A DNA stretch of 64,000 nucleotides from Rhodoferax sp. (GTDB taxonomy: Bacteria; Pseudomonadota; Gammaproteobacteria; Burkholderiales; Burkholderiaceae_C): NCBI RefSeq assembly GCF_028689295.1, contig NZ_JAQTWL010000003.1, forward strand, positions 184,104-248,103, read 5' to 3'. Each line of letters starts with the position of its first letter. Positions within the stretch are counted from its first letter, which is position 1. The notes below the pieces were generated by a model that worked only from the letters and a program-made list of their open reading frames with translations, did not search any database and had not been told where the DNA came from. Both the position numbers and the translations under genes were made by a program. Of this stretch, positions 1 through 11,207 are shown piece after piece.

Positions 1-288
1 GTGGGCCTGATGTTCACCATGGACCGCGTCATGGGGCGCGGTTCCTTGCTCGACTACGGCATGTTTTTGCAAAACATCATGGTGGCGGCGCGTGCCCGCG
101 GTCTGCACACCTGTCCGCAGGCCGCCTGGAACGGTTTTGCCAGCCTCATCCTGCCGCACATTGGTGCCGGTACCGACGAGATGCTGGTGTGCGGCATGGC
201 GCTGGGCTACGCTGATGCCGGGCAGCCGGTCAACAGCTTCCACACGCCGCGTGTGCCGGTGTCAGAGTTCACCCGCTTTCTTACTTGA
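1..288 (+). CDS. nitroreductase family protein, C-terminal part (5' truncated by window)
   Basis: Protein ...GLMFTMDRVMGRGSLLDYGMFLQNIMVAARARGLHTCPQAAW... resembles the C-terminal half of nitroreductases; ORF open at window start. Confidence 0.75.
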   Translation: MGLMFTMDRVMGRGSLLDYGMFLQNIMVAARARGLHTCPQAAWNGFASLILPHIGAGTDEMLVCGMALGYADAGQPVNSFHTPRVPVSEFTRFLT

Positions 289-1363
289 GGTCTTCGGCCA
301 GCACTTTCACGATGCGCTGTGCGTCCGCGGCGGCGGCGGGGCTGCCGTCGGCATTTTGCACCGACACCAGGCTGGTGCTGTCCTGGCTGACCACTGAGAC
401 CTTGAATTTTTGCAGCGCGCTGTCCTTGGTTGAACTGCCGAAGAGTTTGCCGAAGAAGCCAGGTTCAGTCTTGTCGGCGCTGGGCGCCACGTAACGTACA
501 AAGTAGACGCCCTTGCTGCGGTCGCGATCTTCCACGGTGAAGTTGGTGCGGTCCAGCGCCAGGCCCACCCGGCGCCAGGCGCGGTCAAAGTTGTCGTCCA
601 GGCGCACCACGGGCTGACCGTTCACGGTGTCGAGGCGGGCGCCCTGGGTGGCTGTTCCGGCGGCGATCAGGGCTTTGGATTGCTCCTGGGAAACGCCGAG
701 CTTGACCATCAGGCGGCGCAGAAATTCGGCTTCGAGCTCGGGGTCGGCGGCGCGCGGTTGCCAAACGGTCTGGTCTTTTGCCGTGCTGTTAAAGACCTCG
801 ACCATGCCGCGGTGGCTGATGAAAATCTCGGTGCCGCCGCTGGCGTTGCGCTCCAGCCGGGTGCGGAACTTGTCGCGTTCACCAGTGGAATACAGCGAAT
901 CGAACACCTTGCCAATGGTGCTGCGGATGATGTCCTGTGGAATTTTGGCGCGGTTTTCGGCCCAATCGGTTTCCATGATGCCCAGGTTGGCCTGCTCCAT
1001 CACCAGCAAAAAGCCGTTTTCCAGCCAGAAGTCTTTCACCGGTTCCCACAGTTTGTCGGCGGGGCGGCTGATCACCAGCCAGCGCTGCGTGCCGGCGCGC
1101 TCGATGCGGACATCACCCAGCGAGCTGGTCGCCGTTGGCGTGGTCTGGCTGCTGGTCTGGCCGATCTGGAAGCTAGAGGCGGTGACAGCGCTGCCGGGCA
1201 CCACGTAACGCGTTTCGCGCGAGAGCTGGGTCAGGTCGGGTGGCACTTCAAGCGATGGCGCTTTGCCGGCGCTTTTGTAGTTGACTTTGTCACCTTCTAA
1301 AACGGTGCAGGCACCCAGGGTCAGGGTCAGGCCAAGCAGTGCGAGTCTGGAAATAGGGTTCAC
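281..1363 (-). CDS. bamC: outer membrane protein assembly factor BamC (lipoprotein)
   Basis: Lipobox LGAC near N-terminus, VPPDLTQL motif, two-domain BamC-like length, adjacent to dapA as is common. Confidence 0.85.
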   Translation of the reverse strand: MNPISRLALLGLTLTLGACTVLEGDKVNYKSAGKAPSLEVPPDLTQLSRETRYVVPGSAVTASSFQIGQTSSQTTPTATSSLGDVRIERAGTQRWLVISRPADKLWEPVKDFWLENGFLLVMEQANLGIMETDWAENRAKIPQDIIRSTIGKVFDSLYSTGERDKFRTRLERNASGGTEIFISHRGMVEVFNSTAKDQTVWQPRAADPELEAEFLRRLMVKLGVSQEQSKALIAAGTATQGARLDTVNGQPVVRLDDNFDRAWRRVGLALDRTNFTVEDRDRSKGVYFVRYVAPSADKTEPGFFGKLFGSSTKDSALQKFKVSVVSQDSTSLVSVQNADGSPAAAADAQRIVKVLAEDLK

Positions 1364-1429
1364 AAAAAATCCTTCAGGTGATGAATCGGGTCGGCAAATG
1401 AAATGCGGAAAAGCGTTGTTGGCCTTGCG

Positions 1430-2323
1430 TTACAGCAGGCCTACTTCGCGCAGGGCAGCTTCCACCACTGGCGCGTTGGCCGGGGTCAGCTCGGTCATGG
1501 GCAGGCGTAGCGTGCCACCACACAGATTCATGCGCGCCACGGCCCATTTCACGGGAATCGGGTTGGCTTCGACAAACAGGTTTTTGTGCAGCGGCATCAA
1601 CTTGAATTGAATTTCCATGGCGCGTTTGACATCGCCAGCGATGGCGGCCACGCACAACTCGTGCATCAGGCGCGGCGCCACATTGGCCGTGACGCTGATG
1701 TTGCCATGACCGCCGCACAGCATCAGGGCCACGGCAGTGGGATCGTCGCCTGAAAAAATGGCAAAGTTGTTGGGCGCTTGGCGGATCAGCCATTGGGCGC
1801 GGTCGATATTGCCCGTGGCTTCCTTGATGCCGACAATGCCGCTCACCTGGGCCAGGCGCAAGACCGTGTCAACGCCCAAGTCGGCCACCGAGCGCCCGGG
1901 CACGTTGTAAAGCACCATGGGCAGGTCAACGGCTTCGGCAATTGCCTTGAAATGTTGGTACTGGCCTTCCTGGGTCGGCTTGTTGTAGTAGGGCACCACC
2001 TGCAACTGGCAATCGGCACCCACGCTTTTGGCAAACCTGGCCAGCTCAATGGCTTCAGCGGTGCAGTTGGAGCCGCAACCGGCCATGATCGGCACGCGCT
2101 TATTGGCTTGCTCGACCGCCACCCGGATGATTTCGCAGTGCTCCTGCACGCTCACGGTGGGCGACTCGCCGGTGGTGCCGACCACGCCAATGCAATCTGT
2201 CCCTTCGGCAATGTGCCAGTCGATCAGCTTGCGCAGCGCCGGGTAGTCCACGCTGCCATCAGGGTGCATGGGCGTGACCAGGGCGACGATACTGCCGGTA
2301 AGGAAGGGCTTTGAGTATGGCAT
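1430..2323 (-). CDS. dapA: 4-hydroxy-tetrahydrodipicolinate synthase
   Basis: [24 protein letters not shown] and GIKEATG motifs. Confidence 0.96.
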   Translation of the reverse strand: MPYSKPFLTGSIVALVTPMHPDGSVDYPALRKLIDWHIAEGTDCIGVVGTTGESPTVSVQEHCEIIRVAVEQANKRVPIMAGCGSNCTAEAIELARFAKSVGADCQLQVVPYYNKPTQEGQYQHFKAIAEAVDLPMVLYNVPGRSVADLGVDTVLRLAQVSGIVGIKEATGNIDRAQWLIRQAPNNFAIFSGDDPTAVALMLCGGHGNISVTANVAPRLMHELCVAAIAGDVKRAMEIQFKLMPLHKNLFVEANPIPVKWAVARMNLCGGTLRLPMTELTPANAPVVEAALREVGLL

Positions 2324-2351
2324 GTTGTCTTGCGTGTAATGGTTTAGCCGC

Positions 2352-2954
2352 TCATTTTAACGAGAGTGGGTAGCGCAGGGGTTGAGTGTCAACGGGGCCT
2401 GAAGTTGCGGCAGCAGGTGGCGACTGGATGGCCGCAATGCGCTGCACGAAGCGCTCCGGGCTGGGTAAAAATCCATCTTCGAACGCCACGATGCGCAGGT
2501 TTTGGCAAAGCTGCAGCAATTCACCGGTGCGCAGCAAAAAATCAGGGCTGGCGGGTTTGCCCACGGTCTCATTGCCCACCGCAAAAGTCTCATAGAGCAG
2601 CAAGCCGCCCGGTGCCAGGCTTCGCAGCAGCACCGGGAACAAGGGTCGCCACAGGTAGTTGGTGACCAGCACTACGTCGAACTGCCGCGGCACACCGTTG
2701 TCGAGCAGGGGCCAGGTGCCGCCTTCGATGTCTGCCTGAAGGGTGCTGCCGTACTGGCTGGCTGTCTCCAGCGCTTCGGCCGAGCGGTCGATGCCGGTGC
2801 AATGGCAGCCGCGTTGCGCCAGCCATGACATGTGCCGCCCAGAGCCGCAGGCCACGTCCAGCACCCGTGCGCAGGCTGGCATCAAATGCTGCCAGCGCTG
2901 CACCCAGCCGGACGGCTCACTCAAATTGTGTTGCAACACTAAAAACAGCCCCAC
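2352..2954 (-). CDS. class I SAM-dependent methyltransferase
   Basis: [19 protein letters not shown] motif I and GIDRS motif; exact start uncertain. Confidence 0.8.
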   Translation of the reverse strand: MGLFLVLQHNLSEPSGWVQRWQHLMPACARVLDVACGSGRHMSWLAQRGCHCTGIDRSAEALETASQYGSTLQADIEGGTWPLLDNGVPRQFDVVLVTNYLWRPLFPVLLRSLAPGGLLLYETFAVGNETVGKPASPDFLLRTGELLQLCQNLRIVAFEDGFLPSPERFVQRIAAIQSPPAAATSGPVDTQPLRYPLSLK

Positions 2955-3064
2955 ACCTGGTTGGCCAGCGTCATGACAAAGTCGGGACGGGCGTACATGG
3001 CAAACACCAGCCCCAGCACCACCAGCAGGACGGCGTAGAGCAGGTATTTCTGGATCGGCTTCAT
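2939..3064 (-). CDS. small (41 aa) predicted single-pass membrane protein
   Basis: Hand-translated: [41 protein letters not shown]; starts about 4 nt after the MFS stop and overlaps the methyltransferase start; below the ORF-track length cut-off. Confidence 0.55.
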   Translation of the reverse strand: MKPIQKYLLYAVLLVVLGLVFAMYARPDFVMTLANQVWGCF

Positions 3065-3068
3065 GGCT

Positions 3069-4289
3069 TCATACCCCTTGCGGTGCAGGCGTGCGCACAA
3101 TGGCGGCTTCCTTGATGGGCAGATTCACCAATGCGGCCAGCACGCCCAGCGCAATCGCGATGTACCAGACGATGTCGTAACTGCCGGTGCGGTCAAACAA
3201 GTAGCCGCCCAGCCAGACGCCCATGAAGGAGCCGATCTGGTGGCTGAAAAAGACAAAACCGCCAAGCATCGACAAGTGCGCCACGCCAAAAATTTGTGCC
3301 ACGGTGGCGTTGGTCGGCGGCACGGTGGACAGCCACAACAAGCCCATCACCGCCGAAAACACATAGACACTCATGGGCGACAGCGGCACCAGCAAGAAAA
3401 CACTGATGACGATGGCGCGCGTCAGATAAATGAAGGCCAGGATGTTTTTCTTTTGCATGCGCTGGCCCAGCACCCCCGCCGCATAGGTGCCAAACACGTT
3501 GAACAGGCCGATCAGCGCCAGCGAGTAGCTGGCCACGTTCGAGGCCAGCCCCTGGTCTTTCAGGTAACTGGGCATGTGCACGCCGATGAACACCACCTGG
3601 AAGCCGCAGACAAAATAGCCCGCCATCAGCAACTGGAAGCTTCGGTATTTGAAGGCCTCGCGCAGCGCCTGCATGATGGACTGTTCGCGAAAATGTCCGG
3701 CGCCGCCCCTGAAATGCGGCTCGCGCAAGCCCCAGGCCAGCGGCATGATCAAGAGCGCGGCCAGCGCCAGCGCCACCAGCGCCTGTTGCCAGCCCAGGCT
3801 GTCGATCAGAAAACCTTCGGTCGGCACCATCAGAAACTGGCCGAAGGAGCCCGCTGCCGCCGCCACACCCATGGCCCAGGAGCGCTTGCTGGCGCTGATG
3901 TTGCGACCGATCACGCCGTAAATGATGGCGTAGGTGGTGCCGGCTTGTGCCATGCCGATCAGCACCCCGGCGCTCAAGCTCAGCAACTGCGCGGTGGTGG
4001 CATAGGCCATGCCGACCAGCCCCAGCGCATACAGCAGGGCACCGCCCACCAGCACGCGAAAGGCACCAAAGCGGTCGGCCAGCATGCCGGCAAAGATGCC
4101 GGTAAAGCCCCACACCAGGTTCTGGATGGCCAGCGCAAAGGCAAAGGTTTCGCGGCTCCAGTTGAGGCTTTGCGTCATCGGCTGCAGCCACAGCCCGAAG
4201 CCGTGCCGGATACCCATGGACAGCGTGACGATGGCGGCACCGCATAGCAGCACCTGGGTCATGGAAAGTGTTTTTGAAGCATTTGGCAT
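3069..4289 (-). CDS. MFS transporter
   Basis: About 12 hydrophobic segments; start taken at MPNASKTLSMTQ; MFS-like pattern GMLADRFGAFRVL. Confidence 0.85.
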   Translation of the reverse strand: MPNASKTLSMTQVLLCGAAIVTLSMGIRHGFGLWLQPMTQSLNWSRETFAFALAIQNLVWGFTGIFAGMLADRFGAFRVLVGGALLYALGLVGMAYATTAQLLSLSAGVLIGMAQAGTTYAIIYGVIGRNISASKRSWAMGVAAAAGSFGQFLMVPTEGFLIDSLGWQQALVALALAALLIMPLAWGLREPHFRGGAGHFREQSIMQALREAFKYRSFQLLMAGYFVCGFQVVFIGVHMPSYLKDQGLASNVASYSLALIGLFNVFGTYAAGVLGQRMQKKNILAFIYLTRAIVISVFLLVPLSPMSVYVFSAVMGLLWLSTVPPTNATVAQIFGVAHLSMLGGFVFFSHQIGSFMGVWLGGYLFDRTGSYDIVWYIAIALGVLAALVNLPIKEAAIVRTPAPQGV

Positions 4290-4398
4290 GGGCGGAATAT
4301 ACCGAATCTGTCGTCGAGCAGTTTTGCCTTGAACGAATCCTTGGCGAAGCTGGTTATATATCCAGTTGTTTGGGGCTGCCTGATTACAATGCGCCGCT

Positions 4399-6369
4399 AT
4401 GGCAACAAAACCTGAAACTGAATATTCCGAAAACTCGATTCGTGTGCTGAAAGGGCTGGAGCCGGTCAAGCAGCGCCCGGGCATGTACACACGCACCGAC
4501 AGCCCGATGCACGTCATTCAGGAGGTGCTGGACAACGCCGCTGACGAGGCGCTGGCCGGGCACGGCAAGAAGATCAGGACCATCGTCCATGCCGACGGCT
4601 CGATCACAGTGGAAGACGACGGCCGCGGCATTCCGTTCGGCATGCACCCCACCGAACATGCGCCGGTGATCGAGTTGGTGTTTACCCAATTGCACGCCGG
4701 TGGCAAGTTCGACAAGGGTCAGGGCGGTGCCTACAGCTTTTCCGGTGGTCTGCACGGCGTGGGGGTCAGCGTGACCAACGCCTTGTCGCTGCGCCTGGAG
4801 GCCACCACCTACCGCGAAGGCCAGGTGGCGCGCTTGGTGTTTGCCGGTGGCGACGTGATTGAGCCTTTGAGCGTGCGTCCAGCGGGTGATGGTGACCGCA
4901 AGTCGGGCACCACGGTGCGGGTCTGGCCCGACGGCAAATATTTTGAGTCGATGGTGCTGCCCATGGCGCATCTGGAACATCTGCTGCGCAGCAAGGCGGT
5001 GCTGATGCCGGGTGTGTCGGTGACTTTGGTAGAGGAAAAGACCAAGGAAACCCAGACCTGGCTGTTCAAGGGTGGCTTGCGCGATTACCTGACGCAAACC
5101 CTGACCGGCGAGCCCGTCATTCCGCTGTTCGAAGGCGAAGGGTTTGCCGATGCCCTCCACGACAGTTTTGCCGAAGGCGAGGGTGCGGCCTGGTGCGTGG
5201 CTTTTACCGAAGACGGCCAGCCGGTGCGCGAGAGTTATGTCAACCTGATCCCGACCCCGGCCGGTGGCACGCATGAAGCGGGCTTGCGTGATGGCCTGTA
5301 CGCGGCAGTCAAGAGTTTTGTGGAAATGCATTCGCTGCTGCCCAAGGGCGTCAAGCTGCTGCCCGACGACGTCTTTGCGCGCGCCAGTTATGTGCTGTCC
5401 ACCAAGGTGCTGGATCCGCAGTTTCAGGGCCAGATCAAGGAGCGTCTGAACTCGCGCGATGCGGTGCGTCTGGTCTCCAACTTCGTGCGGCCGGCGCTCG
5501 AACTCTGGCTGAACCAGAACGTTGAATACGGCAAGAAGCTGGCCGAGATCGCCATCAAGGCCGCGCAAAGTCGCCAAAAGGCCGGCCAAAAGGTCGAAAA
5601 ACGCAAGGGTTCGGGCGTGGCCGTGTTGCCGGGCAAGCTGACCGATTGCGAGAGCCGCGACATTGCCGACAACGAGGTGTTTCTGGTCGAAGGTGACTCG
5701 GCCGGTGGTAGTGCCAAGATGGGCCGCAACAAGGAAAGTCAGGCGGTGCTGCCCTTGCGTGGGAAGGTGCTGAACACCTGGGAGGTCGAGCGTGACCGCC
5801 TCTTTGCCAACAATGAAATTCACGACATTGCGGTGGCTATTGGCGTCGATCCGCACGGCCCTGATGACGCCCCCGATTTGAGTGGCCTGCGCTACGGCAA
5901 GATTTGCATTTTGAGTGATGCCGATGTCGATGGCTCGCACATCCAGGTGCTGCTGCTGACGCTGTTTTTCAAGCACTTTCCCAAGCTCATCGACACCGGA
6001 CATGTCTTTGTGGCCCGCCCGCCGCTGTTTCGCGTGGATGCGCCAGCGCGCGGCAAAAAGCCGGCGTCCAAGGCCTATGCGCTTGACGAGGGCGAACTCA
6101 GTGCCATCCTGGACAAGCTGCGCAAGGAAGGGGTGCGCGAAGCCGCCTGGACCATCAGCCGCTTCAAGGGGCTGGGCGAAATGAACGCCGAGCAGTTGTG
6201 GGACACCACGCTGAACCCCGACACGCGCCGTTTGCTGCCAGTGCATTTGGGCGCGTTGGATGTGTCGCAGACCTCAGCGTTGATGAACAAGCTGATGGGC
6301 AAGGGCGAGGCGGCAGCGCGGCGTGAGTTGATGGAACTGCACGGGGATTCGGTGGAGATTGATGTTTGA
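4399..6369 (+). CDS. parE: DNA topoisomerase IV subunit B
   Basis: GHKL motifs (DNAADEALAG, GRGIPFGMHP), EGDSAGGSAKMGRN, SDADVDGSHIQVLLLTLFF. Confidence 0.96.
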   Translation: MATKPETEYSENSIRVLKGLEPVKQRPGMYTRTDSPMHVIQEVLDNAADEALAGHGKKIRTIVHADGSITVEDDGRGIPFGMHPTEHAPVIELVFTQLHAGGKFDKGQGGAYSFSGGLHGVGVSVTNALSLRLEATTYREGQVARLVFAGGDVIEPLSVRPAGDGDRKSGTTVRVWPDGKYFESMVLPMAHLEHLLRSKAVLMPGVSVTLVEEKTKETQTWLFKGGLRDYLTQTLTGEPVIPLFEGEGFADALHDSFAEGEGAAWCVAFTEDGQPVRESYVNLIPTPAGGTHEAGLRDGLYAAVKSFVEMHSLLPKGVKLLPDDVFARASYVLSTKVLDPQFQGQIKERLNSRDAVRLVSNFVRPALELWLNQNVEYGKKLAEIAIKAAQSRQKAGQKVEKRKGSGVAVLPGKLTDCESRDIADNEVFLVEGDSAGGSAKMGRNKESQAVLPLRGKVLNTWEVERDRLFANNEIHDIAVAIGVDPHGPDDAPDLSGLRYGKICILSDADVDGSHIQVLLLTLFFKHFPKLIDTGHVFVARPPLFRVDAPARGKKPASKAYALDEGELSAILDKLRKEGVREAAWTISRFKGLGEMNAEQLWDTTLNPDTRRLLPVHLGALDVSQTSALMNKLMGKGEAAARRELMELHGDSVEIDV

Positions 6370-6375
6370 CTGGCC

Positions 6376-6413
6376 GTCATTGCGAGGCGCGTCGCGACGT
6401 GGCAATCCATGAC
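6376..6413. repeat. REP-like intergenic palindromic element (copy 1)
   Basis: GTCATTGCGAGGCGCGTCGCGACGTGGCAATCCATGAC; core CGTCGCGACG is palindromic; same family as copies at 28990 and 29956. Confidence 0.7.
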
Positions 6414-6504
6414 TCTTGGGAGTTTTTGCGGATTGGCCTCTGCCTCGCGGGTTAAAAATAACGCAACATTGTGATTTTTTTGAATTATTGGAAACTGGTT
6501 TGCC

Positions 6505-8877
6505 ATGACTGATCAACTCATTATTGAACCCCCGGCCCCGGCCCCACCTGAGGGTGACGACGCGCTGAACCTGGCCAGCTATGCCCAGCGCGCCTATCTT
6601 GAATATGCCCTGAGCGTGGTCAAGGGCCGGGCTTTGCCGGACGTGACCGATGGCCAGAAGCCGGTGCAGAGGCGCATTTTGTATGCCATGAGCCGCATGG
6701 GCCTGGGCTTTGGCGGCGCCAATGGCAACACCGGGGCCAAGCCGGTCAAGTGCGCGCGCGTGGTGGGTGACGTGCTGGGGCGCTTTCACCCGCATGGTGA
6801 TTCGTCTGTGTATGACGCTGCGGTGCGCATGGCACAGGACTTCTCTTTGCGTTATCCGCTGGTCGATGGCCAGGGCAACTTTGGCTCCAGGGACGGCGAC
6901 GGCGCTGCCGCGATGCGCTACACCGAGGCGCGGCTGGCCAAAATCACCAGCCTGCTGCTCGACGAAATCGACGAGGGCACGGTCGATTTTTCGCCCAACT
7001 ACGACGGCTCCACCGAGGAGCCCAACCAGTTGCCTGCGCGCCTGCCGTTTGCCCTGCTCAACGGCGCCAGCGGCATTGCCGTGGGTTTGGCCACAGAAAT
7101 CCCGAGCCACAACCTGCGCGAGGTGGCCGATGCCTGCGTGGCGCTGATCAAGTCTCCCATCCTGTCCGACGACGAACTGTTTGCGCTGGTGCCCGGTCCG
7201 GACTTTCCCGCTGGCGGCCAGATCATCAGCAGTGCCGCCGAAATTGCCGAGACTTACCGGACTGGCCGTGGCTCGCTCAAATGCCGTGCCCGCTGGAAGA
7301 TCGAGGAACTGGCGCGAGGCCAGTGGCAATTGGTGGTCACCGAGCTACCGCCGGGTGTCAGCACGCAGCGTGTGCTGGAAGAAATCGAAGAGCTGACCAA
7401 CCCGAAAATCAAGGCCGGTAAGAAAGCCCTGTCGCTGGAGCAAAACCAGCTCAAGGCCACTGTGCTGTCTGTGCTCGACGGGGTGCGCGACGAGTCCAGC
7501 AAGGACGCCGCCGTGCGCCTGGTGTGCGAACCCAAGACCAGCAAGATCGACCAGCAGGAGCTCATCAACACCTTGCTGGCGCACACCAGTCTGGAGACCT
7601 CCAGCCCCATCAACCTGACCATGATCGGGCTCGACGGCCGGCCCACGCTCAAGTCGCTGCGCCAGATGTTCACCGAGTGGATTGCCTTCCGCCAGACCAC
7701 GATCGAGCGGCGCACCCGCCACCGGCTGGCCAAGGTGCTGGACCGCATCCACATTCTGGAGGGCAGGGCGCTGGTGCTGCTCAACATCGACGAGGTAATC
7801 GCCATCATCCGCCAGGCGGATGAACCCAAAGCGGCCTTGATGGCACGCTTCAACTTGTCGGAGCGACAGGCTGAAGACATTCTGGAAATCCGCCTGCGCC
7901 AGTTGGCCAGGCTGGAGACCATCAAGATCGAGCAGGAACTCTCCAGCCTGCGTGATGAGCAGCACAAGCTGGAGGAAATTCTGGGCAGCCCGGCGGCGCT
8001 GCGCCGCCTGATGGTGAAAGAAATCGAGGCGGACGCCAAAACCTTTGCTGATGCCCGACGCACCCTGATCCAGGCCGAGAAAAAAGTGGTTCTCGAAGTG
8101 AAAGTGGTGGACGAGCCCGTGACCGTGGTGGTGAGCCAGAAGGGCTGGGTGCGCACGCAAAAGGGCTGTGCGCGGGACCGCCTCAGTGGTACGGCGGCGC
8201 CGGAATATGCATTCAAGGCGGGTGATGCGCTGTATGGCACGTTCGAGTGCCGCAGCGTCGATACCTTGCTGGCCTTTGGTTCCAATGGCCGGGTCTATTC
8301 AGTGGCGGTGGCGCTGCTGCCCGGCGGCCGCGGAGACGGCCAGCCCATCACCAGCCTGATCGAACTCGAAGTGGGCACCCAGTTGCTGTACTACTTTGCC
8401 GGACCGATGGAGGCTAGCCTGTTGCTGAGCAGTTCGGCCGGCTACGGGTTCACCGCCTCCGTGGCCAACATGGTCTCGCGGCAGAAAGCGGGCAAGGCGT
8501 TTGTCACGGTGAACGAGGGTGAAACCCTGTGCCAGCCCTCGCTGGTGGCCAATGCCGCCACCATGGTGCCGACGGCCACGCATGTGGCCTGCGCGTCCAC
8601 GGGAGGCCGCATTTTGACCTTCGAGCTCAGCGAACTCAAGACACAAGCCAACGGCGGGCGCGGCCTGATGCTGCTCGATTTGCTGGACAAGGACACGCTG
8701 GCCGGTGCGGCTGCCTACACCCGCAGCGTGCGCATCGAAGGCATCGGCCGCGGCGGCAAGGCGCGCGAGGAAACTTTGGAAATCCGCAGCCTCAACAACG
8801 CCCGTGCAGCCCGGGCGCGCAAGGGAAAAATGGCAGATCTGGGCTTCAAGCCCAACAAGGTTACGCGGGTGGAATGA
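6505..8877 (+). CDS. parC: DNA topoisomerase IV subunit A
   Basis: [61 protein letters not shown] (catalytic Tyr). Confidence 0.96.
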   Translation: MTDQLIIEPPAPAPPEGDDALNLASYAQRAYLEYALSVVKGRALPDVTDGQKPVQRRILYAMSRMGLGFGGANGNTGAKPVKCARVVGDVLGRFHPHGDSSVYDAAVRMAQDFSLRYPLVDGQGNFGSRDGDGAAAMRYTEARLAKITSLLLDEIDEGTVDFSPNYDGSTEEPNQLPARLPFALLNGASGIAVGLATEIPSHNLREVADACVALIKSPILSDDELFALVPGPDFPAGGQIISSAAEIAETYRTGRGSLKCRARWKIEELARGQWQLVVTELPPGVSTQRVLEEIEELTNPKIKAGKKALSLEQNQLKATVLSVLDGVRDESSKDAAVRLVCEPKTSKIDQQELINTLLAHTSLETSSPINLTMIGLDGRPTLKSLRQMFTEWIAFRQTTIERRTRHRLAKVLDRIHILEGRALVLLNIDEVIAIIRQADEPKAALMARFNLSERQAEDILEIRLRQLARLETIKIEQELSSLRDEQHKLEEILGSPAALRRLMVKEIEADAKTFADARRTLIQAEKKVVLEVKVVDEPVTVVVSQKGWVRTQKGCARDRLSGTAAPEYAFKAGDALYGTFECRSVDTLLAFGSNGRVYSVAVALLPGGRGDGQPITSLIELEVGTQLLYYFAGPMEASLLLSSSAGYGFTASVANMVSRQKAGKAFVTVNEGETLCQPSLVANAATMVPTATHVACASTGGRILTFELSELKTQANGGRGLMLLDLLDKDTLAGAAAYTRSVRIEGIGRGGKAREETLEIRSLNNARAARARKGKMADLGFKPNKVTRVE

Positions 8878-8886
8878 ACCCAGGGC

Positions 8887-10995
8887 TCAATGCCCCTGTT
8901 GGACAAACTTCTCAAAATCAGCCAAAGCAATTGGGTGGCTGAAAAGATAACCCTGATAGGCCTGGCAGCCAATGTGCGCCAGAAATTCTTTTTGCGCCTG
9001 CGTTTCTACACCTTCGGCAATCACAGCCAAGTCCATGCTGTCGGCGAGGGCCATCACCATCCTGGCTATTGCCGCATCGTTGGTATCGGTCAGGATGTTT
9101 TTGACAAAACCCTGGTCAATTTTGAGCTGGTCCAGCGGTAGCCGCTTCAGGTACGAAAGTGAGGAGTAGCCAGTGCCAAAGTCGTCCAGCGAGAAGCCCA
9201 CGCCGCAGGCTTTAAGCGCCGCCATCTTGGTGATCACGCCCTCCACATCACTCACCAAAAGGCTTTCGGTGAGTTCCAGCTTCAGTCGTTTCGGGTTGGC
9301 GCCAGTGCGGGTCAGCAACGCCAACAATTGCGGCACAAACTTTTCTTCGCGGAATTGTTTGGCACTCACATTCACCGCCAGTGTCAAATGGCTGAAAACC
9401 GGTTGCGCTGCCCACTTCGCCAGTTGAGAGCAGGCCGTTTCAAGTACCCACTGGCCCAAGGACAGGATCATCCCCGTGTCTTCAGCCAAGGGGATGAATT
9501 CTCCTGGCGACACCAGCCCGCGCTGCGGATGTTGCCAGCGCACCAGCGCTTCGGCGCCAGTCAGGTGCCCATCACCCACCACCTGCGCCTGGTAATACAG
9601 AAGAAACTGGTGTTGATTCAAGGCCTCGCGCAAGTCGTTTTCCAGACCTGCCCGTTGTGTGACCTCCACTTGCATTTGTGGGTCAAAAAACTGCAGTGTG
9701 TTGCGCCCGGTTGTTTTGGCTTGGTACATCGCCAGTTCGGCGCGCTTCAAGGGTTCGTCGGTCGTTTCGGGCTGCGCTGCACCAAACAACGTGATACCAA
9801 TACTGGTCGTGCTGTGGTGCTCAAAAACACCGAGGGTATAAATCTGGCCGAGCGCCTGTCGAATCTTTTCACCCACCGATCTGGCTTCGTTGGCAGCATC
9901 AAGCTCGTTTTCACCCAGATGTTCGAGCAAGACGACGAATTCGTCGCCACCCAGGCGCGCCACGGTGTCGCCCTCGCGCACGCAGGCGGTCAAACGGTTG
10001 GCCACGTGTTCCAGCAATAAGTCGCCTTGAACATAGCCCACCGTGTCGTTCAGAGTCTTGAAATTATCCAGATCAACATACAGCACGGCGCCTTGACCCG
10101 CGCGCCGCGAGCAGGTGACCTGCGCCTGCGCCAGCCGGTCCAGCAACAGCCGACGGTTCGGCAAATGCGTCAAAGGGTCATAAAAAGCCAAGGTTTTTAT
10201 TTGCTCTTCTGCGACTTTGTGCGCGCTGATGTCTGAAAAGATGGACACATAGTGCGTTGTCCGCCCGTCTTTATCTTTGACCGCACTGATTGTGAGCCAC
10301 TCCGGATACACCTCACCGTCTTTGCGCCGGTTCCAGATCTCGCCCTGCCAGGAGCCTTGCCGCGCAATATCTCCCCTCATGGCGTTGAAGAACGCCGCAT
10401 CATGGCGGCCAGAGGCGAGCAGGCGCGTGTTCTGACCCACGGCCTCGGCCGCACTGTAGCCGGTGATCTGCGTAAAGGCCTGGTTGACGCGCAGGATCAC
10501 ACTTTCGGCGTTGGTGATGCTCATTCCCTGCTGTGACTCGAAGGCGGTGGCTGCAATACGCAAATCGTCTTCTGCCTTGGCCAGGACGCTCATGTCGGCG
10601 TCCATGCAGAACATGACAGCTGACTGCCCGGGAATTGAAACCACGGTGTGGCTGGAATAGACTGGCACATCTCGGCCATCCTTGTGCCTAAGCGTCATGC
10701 GACTCGGAGGTATCCCCTGACCGGTCTCGAACATCCAGCGCACAGCGCCCTCAACCGGGGCACGCATCTCCGCTGGAATGATCAGGTCCAGCAGGTTGCC
10801 CCCGAGGGCTTCGTCGGCGCTGTATCCGTAAATGGTCTCTGACGCACGGTTCCAATAGACCACCGTCCCGTCGACGAGGTAGCCTTGAATTGACATGGCA
10901 TCCGCGTCTTCAAACAGTTTCTGAAAACGCAAATCGGCAATTTTGCTGGCGCTTTCCCGTGCCTGTGCGGCAGCTGTGAGCGGTGTGGTGAACAT
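8887..10995 (-). CDS. PAS-PAS-GGDEF-EAL cyclic-di-GMP signalling protein
   Basis: Intact GGDEF (RLGGDEFVVLLEH) and EAL (GAEALVRWQHP ... LDDFGTGYSSLSYLKRLPLDQLKID); two PAS-like segments. Confidence 0.92.
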   Translation of the reverse strand: MFTTPLTAAAQARESASKIADLRFQKLFEDADAMSIQGYLVDGTVVYWNRASETIYGYSADEALGGNLLDLIIPAEMRAPVEGAVRWMFETGQGIPPSRMTLRHKDGRDVPVYSSHTVVSIPGQSAVMFCMDADMSVLAKAEDDLRIAATAFESQQGMSITNAESVILRVNQAFTQITGYSAAEAVGQNTRLLASGRHDAAFFNAMRGDIARQGSWQGEIWNRRKDGEVYPEWLTISAVKDKDGRTTHYVSIFSDISAHKVAEEQIKTLAFYDPLTHLPNRRLLLDRLAQAQVTCSRRAGQGAVLYVDLDNFKTLNDTVGYVQGDLLLEHVANRLTACVREGDTVARLGGDEFVVLLEHLGENELDAANEARSVGEKIRQALGQIYTLGVFEHHSTTSIGITLFGAAQPETTDEPLKRAELAMYQAKTTGRNTLQFFDPQMQVEVTQRAGLENDLREALNQHQFLLYYQAQVVGDGHLTGAEALVRWQHPQRGLVSPGEFIPLAEDTGMILSLGQWVLETACSQLAKWAAQPVFSHLTLAVNVSAKQFREEKFVPQLLALLTRTGANPKRLKLELTESLLVSDVEGVITKMAALKACGVGFSLDDFGTGYSSLSYLKRLPLDQLKIDQGFVKNILTDTNDAAIARMVMALADSMDLAVIAEGVETQAQKEFLAHIGCQAYQGYLFSHPIALADFEKFVQQGH

Positions 10996-11207
10996 CTTGA
11001 TTGCCCTCCCCAAAGTCAATTGTTCCCTTATGTTAATGGCAGTGAGGCAAGGCAAGTATTTTTCGGCCTGGCTTGACTACTGCTAATCGAGCTTGTCCAT
11101 TTGGCGCAAGCAGGCACATACGGTTGCCCATGTTGGAAATAACCGACACTACGCCCCCTTTGGCGGTGCTACCGTCGTGCTTTTTTGAAATCCCGCAAGG
11201 AAACACC

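Noticed and set aside
4384-6246. 620-aa minus-strand ORF opposite parE
   Set aside because: Shadow ORF; parE is unambiguous on the plus strand
11056-11207. Possible TnaC-type leader peptide upstream of tnaA
   Set aside because: No short ORF with the Trp/Pro spacing of known TnaC leaders was seen in the upstream region
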